Source of the DNA: Maridesulfovibrio sp.
GTDB taxonomy: Bacteria; Desulfobacterota; Desulfovibrionia; Desulfovibrionales; Desulfovibrionaceae
DNA: 64,000 bases
Assembly: GCF_963678865.1 (NCBI RefSeq)
Contig: NZ_OY787459.1
Coordinates: 1,330,501-1,394,500, forward strand
Reading direction: 5' to 3'
Below, one piece after another: positions 42,059 to 49,762 of this stretch; within the stretch, counting starts at the first letter, position 1; every line of letters begins with the position of its first letter. The position numbers and the translations under genes were made by a program. The notes beneath the pieces are model-generated. The model made no database searches. It saw nothing but the letters and a program-made list of their open reading frames with translations, and was not told where the DNA came from.

Positions 42059-43801
42059 CTAATGCCTCTCTCCATTAATCTCGGGAGCCTTGGGCAGCGA
42101 AAAACTGAACTCAGTGCCTTTCCCCAACTCACTCTGCACTTTCATGTCTCCACCGAGATCCTGCACCAGACCATAAGTGATAGACAGCCCCAATCCTGTT
42201 CCGCCCGCTTGTTTCTTAGTAGAGTAAAACGGCTCAAAAATCCTTTTCAGATCAGAAGCGGGAATACCGCAACCGTTATCCTTTACCGAAAAATTAACCA
42301 GTCCGTCTTCATAACTTGTAACTTTGATATGCAATGCTCCGCCATCCTTCATGGCTTGAAAAGCATTGTTGATCAGGTTCAGCAGAACCTGTTCCAGTTT
42401 GCCGCGGTCGGTTACCACTTCAAAAATCTGTTCATCGACATCAACGCTGACATCGATACAGCGGTACTCGGCCTCCTTACTGAGGAAGCTCAGCACGGTT
42501 TCAATGACCTTACGTGGATATACAGGCCTGAATTCAACCTCAGTCTTGCGGGAAAATCCAAGCAGCCGTTTGGTTATACGCCCACAGCGTTCCACCGAGT
42601 CTATGACTGAATCCACCAATCCCAAAACACGGTCATCCGCTTTATAAGCCTTGCTGAAAGTGAACAGATCCTTAAGCAGACCGGCTTTCTCATTGATAAT
42701 AGCCAGCGGATTATTGATTTCGTGGGCCACCCCGGCAGCCAGACGCCCTATTGAGGCCATACGGTTATGGTGCTCCATCTGCTGCAGGGCCTTCGAACGG
42801 GTCATATCGGCAGTATAAATACGTTCTACAAGGTAGGTCGCCACTGCCCACATCACCATAATAATAACAGCAATACTGAAAACGGTGAACCAGATCACGG
42901 TATTGCGCGAACGCTGCCAGCCCCCCATGAATTCGGCCTCGGTCTTCACATAGAGAAGCACGAATGGAGAATTCTTGAGATATGCATAGCCGAGCATGGC
43001 CGGATCACCCTTAAGATAGGAAATTTCTTTAACTTTGGTCCGAAAGGATTTTTCCGGCAGTTTGAAACCGACCTTGGAAAAGATATTGCCGTTCCATTTG
43101 GATGGCGTCTGCAGTACACCTTCCCGGTTTACGAGAAAGACGTCCTCACCTTCAGAAAGATCAAGTGAGGCCAGAATACCGTTGAACTGCTTGGTATCCA
43201 GTGTGGCGCGCAGAATCTTAAAGTGGCCCGCATTCTCATCAAGCATATGCTTGACCGCGATAACAATATGCGGGCTGTCACGAAAGCCGAGGAAAACCTC
43301 GCTTACATAGACCCCCTGCTCCACGGTTTGTTTGAACCAGTCCTGCCCGGCATACTCACGCCCCTCAAGGTTATAAGGTCCGACATAAGCGACCTGTCTG
43401 CCCTGATTATTAATCACACCGAGGTCGATGAATCCGCCGAAGCTGTTTTTCAATGACTTCAGCATCCCGGATAATTTGATGCGATCATCGAAGGAACGGA
43501 AATCATGCAGTTCAACCAGCAGTTGTAATGCCGATTTCCGTTCCTCCAGAAAGTAAGATACCGAACGACGGGTATTGGACGTAGTCCTTGCCGCCTCCAA
43601 GGTATTTTCAGATATGATCGCTCCCCGAGTGACACTGAAGTCAATTGAGGCCATAATCAGAATGGGAACAAGGGAAACCATGACCAATAGCCCTAAACAC
43701 AGCTGCCAGATTCGCTTGTAATCAAACAGCTGCTTATACGGACCAACGGACTTAGGCTCCGCATCCAAAAATTCCGGTTTGAATATTCCCTTTATATTCA
43801 T
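42059..43801 (-). CDS. Sensor histidine kinase with periplasmic Cache-like domain
   Basis: 580 residues. Membrane helices lie near 32-53 and 300-322 and flank a periplasmic double-Cache-like sensor (GVINNQGRQVAYVGPYNLEG, YVSEVFLGFRDSPHIVIAVK). The HisKA domain has GRLAAGVAHEINNPLAIINE, and the HATPase has NLINNAFQAM, DNGCGIP and GTGLGLSITYGLV. There is no receiver of its own. It is followed by a receiver gene one base away and preceded by the kinase-like/receiver fusion, within the sulP operon. Such Cache domains bind small organic ligands; the ligand is unknown. Confidence 0.93.
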   Translation of the reverse strand: MNIKGIFKPEFLDAEPKSVGPYKQLFDYKRIWQLCLGLLVMVSLVPILIMASIDFSVTRGAIISENTLEAARTTSNTRRSVSYFLEERKSALQLLVELHDFRSFDDRIKLSGMLKSLKNSFGGFIDLGVINNQGRQVAYVGPYNLEGREYAGQDWFKQTVEQGVYVSEVFLGFRDSPHIVIAVKHMLDENAGHFKILRATLDTKQFNGILASLDLSEGEDVFLVNREGVLQTPSKWNGNIFSKVGFKLPEKSFRTKVKEISYLKGDPAMLGYAYLKNSPFVLLYVKTEAEFMGGWQRSRNTVIWFTVFSIAVIIMVMWAVATYLVERIYTADMTRSKALQQMEHHNRMASIGRLAAGVAHEINNPLAIINEKAGLLKDLFTFSKAYKADDRVLGLVDSVIDSVERCGRITKRLLGFSRKTEVEFRPVYPRKVIETVLSFLSKEAEYRCIDVSVDVDEQIFEVVTDRGKLEQVLLNLINNAFQAMKDGGALHIKVTSYEDGLVNFSVKDNGCGIPASDLKRIFEPFYSTKKQAGGTGLGLSITYGLVQDLGGDMKVQSELGKGTEFSFSLPKAPEINGERH

Positions 43802-43825
43802 GGCCTGCCCCGGCGAGTTTATTGA

Positions 43826-45040
43826 TTAAGATTTACGCACTTTGGCGTAAGCATCTTTCAGGGTCTTGCTCAACACATCTATGTCCACGGGCTTGTTCAG
43901 GTAAGCAAAAGCACCGAGAGCCATACATGTCTTGCGGTCTTCGTCCGAACCGTGACCGGTAAGGATGATCACTTCAATGTTGGGGCGCTCGTTCTTGACC
44001 CGGCGTAGAACCTCTATGCCGTCGATGCCGGGCATCTTAAGGTCGAGGATCATTACTTCAGGTTCATCTTCTTTGACTACGTCAAGTGCGGATTCTCCAT
44101 CATAGACAACAGCTGAACCGAGGTCGCGCAACAGGAGACGTTCGGACAGGGTCTTAACGAACTCACGCTCGTCATCAACCAGCAAAACGCGGGAAGGCAA
44201 TTCAAAATCCATGCGGCGGTAGATATCCGCCTCATAGAAATCCTTGCCGAAGACCACTTCAACGCTCTCAACCCCTTCAATAGGTTCAGCGATTTCGCGC
44301 AGATCCTTTTCAAGACGCTCAACCATGAGCACTTTTTTATTGATTGAGAGGGTGACATTTCCGTTTTTCGCTTTAACGGAAACGTTGTGTCCCTTGGAGA
44401 CCAGCTTGGTTTCAACGCCGGCGGCAAGCAGGAAATCCTGCACGGCCTGTTTGGAAGCTTCGGTAACTTCCACGGCTGCATTATTCAGCTGTTCCCTGAT
44501 CAAAGCCACGGATTCATCCACGCCGGTTTTGTCCGCAGGAATAATCATATCGTACAGGGATGATGCCCAGGGGTCATTGATCCCGGTGACTTCACGAACC
44601 CATACGGTGCGTTCCTCATCGCTGTGCTGGATTTCCTTTTCAGCTTCAGATTCGGAAAGACCGGACATAATCCGGGCAGTTTCCAACCTTTTTTGTAGGT
44701 CATCAATGATGCAGACCTTAAGAACATGGCTGATTTCCTGAGACAGTAACTGGGTAACCAGACCGGAAACCAGTAAAGCCTGACCTTCGGCCAGTTTTTG
44801 GGCAAGAGCCAGCCTGAGCCATGAAACCGAGCGTTCCTTTTCATGGCTGAATTTATTAAAGATGGAAGTTTTGGGAGAGAAAGCCTTGGCAATGGCGCTC
44901 TCACTCATTCCTCCCAGCGCTGCGGCTTCGGTCACGAGGTCGCTGTCAGTAACCAGCTTGAAATCAATATCATCAATCAAGCGTTTTATAACGGCATCAG
45001 TCTGACAAAACAGACCACTGAAAATAAAAAGATCAGACAT
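43826..45040 (-). CDS. Cytidylate-kinase-like domain fused to a receiver
   Basis: 404 residues from the ATG at 45040, with GGAGG 6 bases upstream. The N-terminal part (about 1-195) resembles the cytidylate-kinase-like family, with KERSVSWLRLALAQKLAEGQ and VREVTGINDPWASSLYDMII. The classical GxxGxGKS P-loop is not visible: the first residues read FIFSGLFCQTDAV. A BON-like small domain (about 200-282) follows. The C-terminal receiver has VMILDLKMPGIDG, ILTGHGSDED and YLNKPVD. It lies 12 bases after sulP in the operon. The fusion is unusual and the output mechanism unknown. Confidence 0.8.
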   Translation of the reverse strand: MSDLFIFSGLFCQTDAVIKRLIDDIDFKLVTDSDLVTEAAALGGMSESAIAKAFSPKTSIFNKFSHEKERSVSWLRLALAQKLAEGQALLVSGLVTQLLSQEISHVLKVCIIDDLQKRLETARIMSGLSESEAEKEIQHSDEERTVWVREVTGINDPWASSLYDMIIPADKTGVDESVALIREQLNNAAVEVTEASKQAVQDFLLAAGVETKLVSKGHNVSVKAKNGNVTLSINKKVLMVERLEKDLREIAEPIEGVESVEVVFGKDFYEADIYRRMDFELPSRVLLVDDEREFVKTLSERLLLRDLGSAVVYDGESALDVVKEDEPEVMILDLKMPGIDGIEVLRRVKNERPNIEVIILTGHGSDEDRKTCMALGAFAYLNKPVDIDVLSKTLKDAYAKVRKS

Positions 45041-45052
45041 TAGCAACCTCCA

Positions 45053-47188
45053 CTAAGCGTTACCGCGAACACGGCAGTAAGTTGTGAGCGGACAATCGGA
45101 CTCAGTTCCATCATGATGGGCCTGAGCGTGGGTTTTGCAGAGTGCGCTGTCGGTATCTGCAAAGACATGATCTTTCCCGATTTTCTCAAGTAAGTGAGTT
45201 CGTGCAAGCACATCCATAACACTTTCGTTGACACCGGAAAGGGATATATCCCGGCCACCGCTTCTGACAGTATCCACAATCAGGGAAAGGGCTTCCTCGC
45301 CGGATGCGTCTATGTCATTGATACCGCTGCAAACCAGAATAATATGCTTCAGATTAGGCATATTCAACAAACGGTCGGTAATCTGGTCTTCAAGAAAACT
45401 TGCGTTAGCGAAAAACAGGGGTCCGCCGAAACGCACAACTGCAATATGGTCGCATTCGCGCAGACCGTGGATGCTGGCATCACGCAAGACCTCGTCCTCT
45501 CCCTTTGACAGATTCGAAACACGCGGGCGCATACTCTTATAAAGGAATACGCCAAGTGAAAGAGCCACACCGATCATGATACCCTTATCAAGGTGCGGTG
45601 CAAAGGCCAGAGTTGCAACAAATGAAATAATAGAGATAGCTCCATCATATTTCTGGGCCTTCCATGCGTGGATGAAACCGGATGCGTTGATCAGCCCGAT
45701 AACAGCCATCATAATTACAGCGGCCAGAACAGCCTGCGGCAGATTATAAAGCAGCGGGGTAAAGAACATCAGGGTAACAGCCACGATAGCGGAAGTGAAT
45801 ACGCTGGAAAGTCCGGTTACAGCACCGGCCTGCAGGTTAACTGCGGAACGGGAGAATGAACCGGAGGCAGGATATGCAGAGCCGCAGGCACCGAGCATGT
45901 TGGCAAGTCCCTGACCGATGAGTTCCTGGTTGGGGTCGAGCCTCTGTCCGGTCTTTGCTGCCATGGCCTTGGCAATTGAAATCGCTTCCATAAAACCAAG
46001 CAGGGAAATGATTATCGCGAAGGGGAAGAGTTTAAGTATTACTTTCAGGTCCAACGAAGGAATCGCCAGAGCCGGAAAGCCGGAAGGCACATTTCCTACA
46101 ACGGCACCACCGCCCATCATTTTCAACGCGGCAGTATCAAGCATCTTGTTACCGACTTTGATCCTCCAGGTTCGGCCATCGGTAGTCAGCCCTGCAGGAG
46201 TTTTGCCTTCCACGTAAAAAGCCATGCTGCCGTCAGCCTGTTCCACTCCTTCAAAAAGGAAGTGACGCAAAGCGGCTCGCAACTCATGAGACTGGTGTTT
46301 AAGAACGTTAACCTGATAGTTGACCACGGCAAGATCATGTTCTGCATCGTAGTAGCCTATCTGATTTTTCTCACTCTTGGCTTTGTCTTCAAGTGCCGCA
46401 ATCTCAGTACGCTTGACTGCCAGATCTTCAATACCGGTCACGGATTTGTTGAAATCAGTAATCACGGACTGAACTTCAGTGTCCTGAATGGCAGAGATAT
46501 CAACTCTGACATCATGGTTAAAACCGGTGGCCCATGACAACAGGGTGGTGATTACAACCGCGCAGAGCACGTTGGGAATCTTAGGGTTGACCCGTTTCAA
46601 CCCGACCATGATCACAAACGCCAAAACCCCCATGCCCAAAGTAGGTAGATGGGTGTAGTGGATTGCGCCCTTGATAACCCTCATGATGGTTTCAAAATGA
46701 AGTTCGGCCTTATCAACATAAACGCCGAACATCTTTGAAAGCTGGGATGAAGCAATAATGATAGCTGCCGCGTTGGTAAAACCGTTGACAACCGGGTGAG
46801 AAAGGAAGTTGACAACCAGACCGAGACGCAGCACACCGAGCAGAAACTGAAAAAAACCGACCAGCAGAGCCAGCAACAGGGCGTAAGCGATGTAACCTTC
46901 GCTGCCTGCCGTCGCCAAAGGCTCAAGAGATGCTGCAGTCATCAGGGACACAACAGCAACGGGGCCGGTAGCCAACTGCCGGCTGGAGCCGAACAGAGCC
47001 GCCACCATGGGCGGAAGCAGAGAGGCGTAAAGCCCATAGTAAGCAGGCATTCCCGCCAGCTGCGCATACGCCATGGACTGGGGAATAAGTACCAGTGCAA
47101 CGGTCAGACCGGAAATGATATCCGCCCTGAAAGCCGCCCCGCTGTACTTTTTGAACCAGCCCAAAAAAGGAAAAATTCTAGTAAGCAT
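45053..47188 (-). CDS. SulP-family anion transporter with STAS domain and insertion
   Basis: 711 residues. The SulP core has AFRADIISGLTVALVLIPQS, MAYAQLAGMPAYYGLYASLL and GPVAVVSLMTA. Residues of about 224-358 form a charged, partly coiled-coil insertion before VGNVPSGFPALAIP. The STAS domain (about 570-690) includes VRFGGPLFFANASFLEDQI and SGINDIDASGEEAL. The tail (CKTHAQAHHDGTESDCPLTT-YC) is rich in Cys and His. Substrates of the family are sulfate, bicarbonate and other anions. It follows tetR by 13 bases. Confidence 0.9.
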   Translation of the reverse strand: MLTRIFPFLGWFKKYSGAAFRADIISGLTVALVLIPQSMAYAQLAGMPAYYGLYASLLPPMVAALFGSSRQLATGPVAVVSLMTAASLEPLATAGSEGYIAYALLLALLVGFFQFLLGVLRLGLVVNFLSHPVVNGFTNAAAIIIASSQLSKMFGVYVDKAELHFETIMRVIKGAIHYTHLPTLGMGVLAFVIMVGLKRVNPKIPNVLCAVVITTLLSWATGFNHDVRVDISAIQDTEVQSVITDFNKSVTGIEDLAVKRTEIAALEDKAKSEKNQIGYYDAEHDLAVVNYQVNVLKHQSHELRAALRHFLFEGVEQADGSMAFYVEGKTPAGLTTDGRTWRIKVGNKMLDTAALKMMGGGAVVGNVPSGFPALAIPSLDLKVILKLFPFAIIISLLGFMEAISIAKAMAAKTGQRLDPNQELIGQGLANMLGACGSAYPASGSFSRSAVNLQAGAVTGLSSVFTSAIVAVTLMFFTPLLYNLPQAVLAAVIMMAVIGLINASGFIHAWKAQKYDGAISIISFVATLAFAPHLDKGIMIGVALSLGVFLYKSMRPRVSNLSKGEDEVLRDASIHGLRECDHIAVVRFGGPLFFANASFLEDQITDRLLNMPNLKHIILVCSGINDIDASGEEALSLIVDTVRSGGRDISLSGVNESVMDVLARTHLLEKIGKDHVFADTDSALCKTHAQAHHDGTESDCPLTTYCRVRGNA

Positions 47189-47201
47189 GAGATAAACACC
47201 C

Positions 47202-47795
47202 CTAGTTAGATTTCAACATCCTACGGATGGACCTGATCAATTCGTTGTACAGGGCACCCGCATCGTAGAGATTAAAATTCTTGAATCTCACTAAACCATC
47301 TACCATCGTAAAAATGATGAGTGCACTCTTCCGGGGATTGACCTTGCCGATGGAGCCATCTTCCAACCCCTTTTGGATAGCCTGCTCAAAAAGAATGACC
47401 AGACAATTATAGATGTCCACGAGGTGTTCCCGGAACTCAGGTCGACTTTCGGCGAACTGATAAAGGAAATGTCGGTGCAGAAGAAGAAACTGATATTCCA
47501 TACGCCCAGCCAGAAGAAGGTAAAACGCAACCACCTCTTCCATCTCTTCAATGCCTGTACCCGGTGCATGATGCTCCATGTGGGCCTTGAACTCCTCCAG
47601 GATACGGTCCTTGGTTGCCTCGAGGATAGTCAGCAACAGGTGTTCTTTATTCTTGAAGTGATAAAAGATTGTCCCCTCCGCCGCTCCGGTCATTTTGGAT
47701 AATTCCTGCATGGAAGTATCGGTAAAACCTTTATTGGCGAAAAGGATGGTGGCAGCCTCCAGTATTGCCGCCTTCTTTTTGGACATCTTGGTCAT
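47202..47795 (-). CDS. TetR-family transcriptional regulator
   Basis: 197 residues with an N-terminal helix-turn-helix (AATILFANKGFTDTSMQELS, then GAAEGTIFYHFKNKEHLL). The C-terminal ligand-binding domain begins near residue 55 and is helical. GAGGAG precedes the ATG. A perfect 20-bp palindrome sits between its promoter and start codon, implying autorepression. Because sulP and the signalling genes lie directly downstream on the same strand, the repressor probably controls the whole operon. The ligand is unknown. Confidence 0.93.
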   Translation of the reverse strand: MTKMSKKKAAILEAATILFANKGFTDTSMQELSKMTGAAEGTIFYHFKNKEHLLLTILEATKDRILEEFKAHMEHHAPGTGIEEMEEVVAFYLLLAGRMEYQFLLLHRHFLYQFAESRPEFREHLVDIYNCLVILFEQAIQKGLEDGSIGKVNPRKSALIIFTMVDGLVRFKNFNLYDAGALYNELIRSIRRMLKSN

Positions 47796-47815
47796 TATTT
47801 CTCCTCTTTCAAAAA

Positions 47816-47835
47816 CCGACTGAGCACTCAGTCGG
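47816..47835 (-). promoter_or_regulatory. TetR operator (perfect palindrome)
   Basis: CCGACTGAGCACTCAGTCGG is a 20-bp palindrome with identical half-sites CCGACTGAG around a CA centre. It starts 6 bases downstream of the -10 box and ends 20 bases before the tetR ATG. The position predicts direct blocking of transcription start. Confidence 0.75.
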
Positions 47836-47840
47836 AATCA

Positions 47841-47870
47841 AAAATACTCTGAATCCGGGTTCAATGTCAA
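47841..47870 (-). promoter_or_regulatory. Promoter of the tetR-sulP operon
   Basis: On the minus strand TTGACA (47870-47865) and TATTTT (47846-47841) are separated by 18 bases. The palindromic operator follows immediately. Confidence 0.7.
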
Positions 47871-47998
47871 CCCGTCCTTTTTTTCACAATTACAATACGA
47901 ATACCTATTTAATATGCTAAAATATTAGGATTTATACGTTAGAAATACGCCAATACATATATGATATTTTTTTCACATAACCCGCTAATATCTAAAAA

Positions 47999-48016
47999 AC
48001 TGAGTTATCACTCGGT
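47999..48016. promoter_or_regulatory. Possible second TetR half-site pair
   Basis: ACTGAGTTATCACTCGGT repeats the ACTGAG half-site of the main operator with an imperfect second arm and a wider centre. A further single ACTGAGT lies at 48053-48059. These lie about 175-240 bases upstream of the promoter-proximal operator and could be auxiliary sites; they may also be chance. Confidence 0.35.
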
Positions 48017-48086
48017 TTTTATTGGCAAATATTTTTATTTTTTTCAAGAAAAACTGAGTGTCTGCTACAAAAAAAACATTAAAAAC

Positions 48087-48125
48087 AAAAAAAGCCCGGC
48101 TCCGCATTATTGCGAAACCGGGCTT
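48087..48125 (-). terminator. Intrinsic terminator after the aminotransferase gene
   Basis: AAGCCCGGTTTCGC pairs with GCGGAGCCGGGCTT, with one mismatch, and is followed by seven T on the minus strand. It lies 26 bases past the stop. No gene is seen in 47796-48150. Confidence 0.9.
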
Positions 48126-48150
48126 GTTTCATTTAAGGATGGACTTGATT

Positions 48151-49290
48151 CTAATTGAATCCTTTTACTACCCCGCCGAGCACTTCAAGATATTCTTCAA
48201 GCATCTCTGGCATAATGTCAGCCATGTGCCCTACACGGAAGATAGGCGATTCACCCTGTTCTTCCAATTCCTTGTTAATCTTGCCGTAACCGGGGTCAAA
48301 AAGATAACCATGACCACGCATAAGCTCTTTCACTTCCTTGAGCTTGTCGATGCTCATATGTGCGGGAGTCTTAAATGTAGTCAGGCTGGGAGAACGGTAA
48401 CCTTCCTGCGCGAAGAGTTCATAGCCGTCCATGGTCTCTGCCCATTTATGAGCTATGGAGCGCATTTCTTCATGACGCTTGAAGCGACCATCTACGGTCT
48501 CATCATTAACTATATAGTCGAGCTGCACACACATCTGGTTGGCAAGGGTACCATTGGGAGTGGTCAGCGTCTGGTTGATTCTGGCCTTCCCAACCTGTGC
48601 GATAATGTCCGTAGTATAACCACGGTTTGCAACAGACTCAGCTTTAATCAGGGCTTTTTCACTCACAAATCCGATACCGTACCCGGCTGGCAGCCCCAAT
48701 GACTTTTGAGTAGAGGTGCAATACATGAGCGGCTTGCATTCATTAATTAATGCAGGAGCACCCCCAAAAATAGAAACCCCGTCTATAATCGGTTCCGCAC
48801 CGTGGGCACGTATCACTTCGCAAACCGCAACCACATCATTGATGACCCCGGTAGAAGTTTCATTATGGGTAAAAGTGACAATGTCCGGCTTGTGCTCCTT
48901 GAGGGCATCTTTCAATTTTTCCAAATCGATAGCATGACCATAAGGGAATTTCAGCTGCACCGCATTCTTACCGTTGACCACAGCCAACTGATGGTAGAGA
49001 TCGCCAAACGCCCCCACAGAAACATTGAGCACCTTATCTGAATCCGCAACAAGTGAACGAATTGAGGATTCAAGCACGTTGGTACCTGAGCCGTTGAATA
49101 TAACCGGAATATACCCTTCAGGATTACCGGCAATCGCCATCAGATTACGCATAATTGGTTCAAAGCGCTTGGGATTCTCCGCATCGCGGTGTCCGAATTC
49201 AGGAAGAAGCCCGGCTTTGCGCACTTCTTCGCGCAAAAGTATGGGGCCGGTTATAAAAAGTTGGAGCTCTGCAAAATCGTCACCGATCAT
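48151..49290 (-). CDS. Class V PLP-dependent aminotransferase
   Basis: 379 residues. The N-terminal GPILLREEV resembles the alanine-glyoxylate/serine-pyruvate aminotransferase group. VIFNGSGTNVLESSIRSLV and FTHNETSTGVIND are family blocks. The PLP Lys lies in STQKSLGLPAG near residue 193. The C-terminal part has RSPSLTTFKTPAHMS. Possible substrates are serine, alanine, glyoxylate or 2-aminoethylphosphonate; they cannot be separated by eye. It is a single gene with its own promoter and terminator. Confidence 0.88.
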   Translation of the reverse strand: MIGDDFAELQLFITGPILLREEVRKAGLLPEFGHRDAENPKRFEPIMRNLMAIAGNPEGYIPVIFNGSGTNVLESSIRSLVADSDKVLNVSVGAFGDLYHQLAVVNGKNAVQLKFPYGHAIDLEKLKDALKEHKPDIVTFTHNETSTGVINDVVAVCEVIRAHGAEPIIDGVSIFGGAPALINECKPLMYCTSTQKSLGLPAGYGIGFVSEKALIKAESVANRGYTTDIIAQVGKARINQTLTTPNGTLANQMCVQLDYIVNDETVDGRFKRHEEMRSIAHKWAETMDGYELFAQEGYRSPSLTTFKTPAHMSIDKLKEVKELMRGHGYLFDPGYGKINKELEEQGESPIFRVGHMADIMPEMLEEYLEVLGGVVKGFN

Positions 49291-49395
49291 TATTAGACCC
49301 TCTCTTTTTCTGATTTATGAATTTTTTGGAAATTTATTGCGAATTTCGAAATAGGCTTAAAGAAACGTTCTATTGTGAGAAATATGGAGGCAGAA

Positions 49396-49425
49396 ATAAT
49401 CATTCAGTTCCACCAATTCTGTCAA
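49396..49425 (-). promoter_or_regulatory. Possible promoter of the aminotransferase gene
   Basis: On the minus strand TTGACA (49425-49420) is followed after 18 bases by GATTAT (49401-49396). The start codon lies about 105 bases downstream. No clear operator was seen. Confidence 0.5.
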
Positions 49426-49665
49426 GCATTAACAACACACAGTCCTTTACAATCGGCGTTACCGTATTTATACATAAGGAGTCCGGCTTGTTATTATAAG
49501 CCTCTCACTTGCTGGCCCAAAAGGCGGCTGCTGTCGGATATGTAAAAACTGTTTTGCATTTCTCAATCCTCTGTTTCCTAAAATACTACATATTAATTCA
49601 GAGAGTTAATGATCTCGGCCTCCCAAAAAAAGCTGAAAAAAATCATTATTTTGCAAAATAGTTGC

Positions 49666-49694
49666 TTGATTTTAACCACAGTGGTCCCTATATT
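49666..49694 (+). promoter_or_regulatory. Promoter with embedded palindromic operator before the FAD/Fe-S gene
   Basis: TTGATT (49666-49671) and TATATT (49689-49694) are separated by 17 bases. The perfect inverted repeat ACCACAGTGGT (49675-49685) sits in the spacer, an ideal site for a repressor, for example a GntR-type lactate regulator (inference). The rest of 49291-49762 holds no gene. Confidence 0.55.
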
Positions 49695-49762
49695 CCCTTT
49701 TTTCTTCACAGGATGGTGTTCTGCCTCCCTGTAAAAACAAAAACTATTCACGGTAAGAAATT

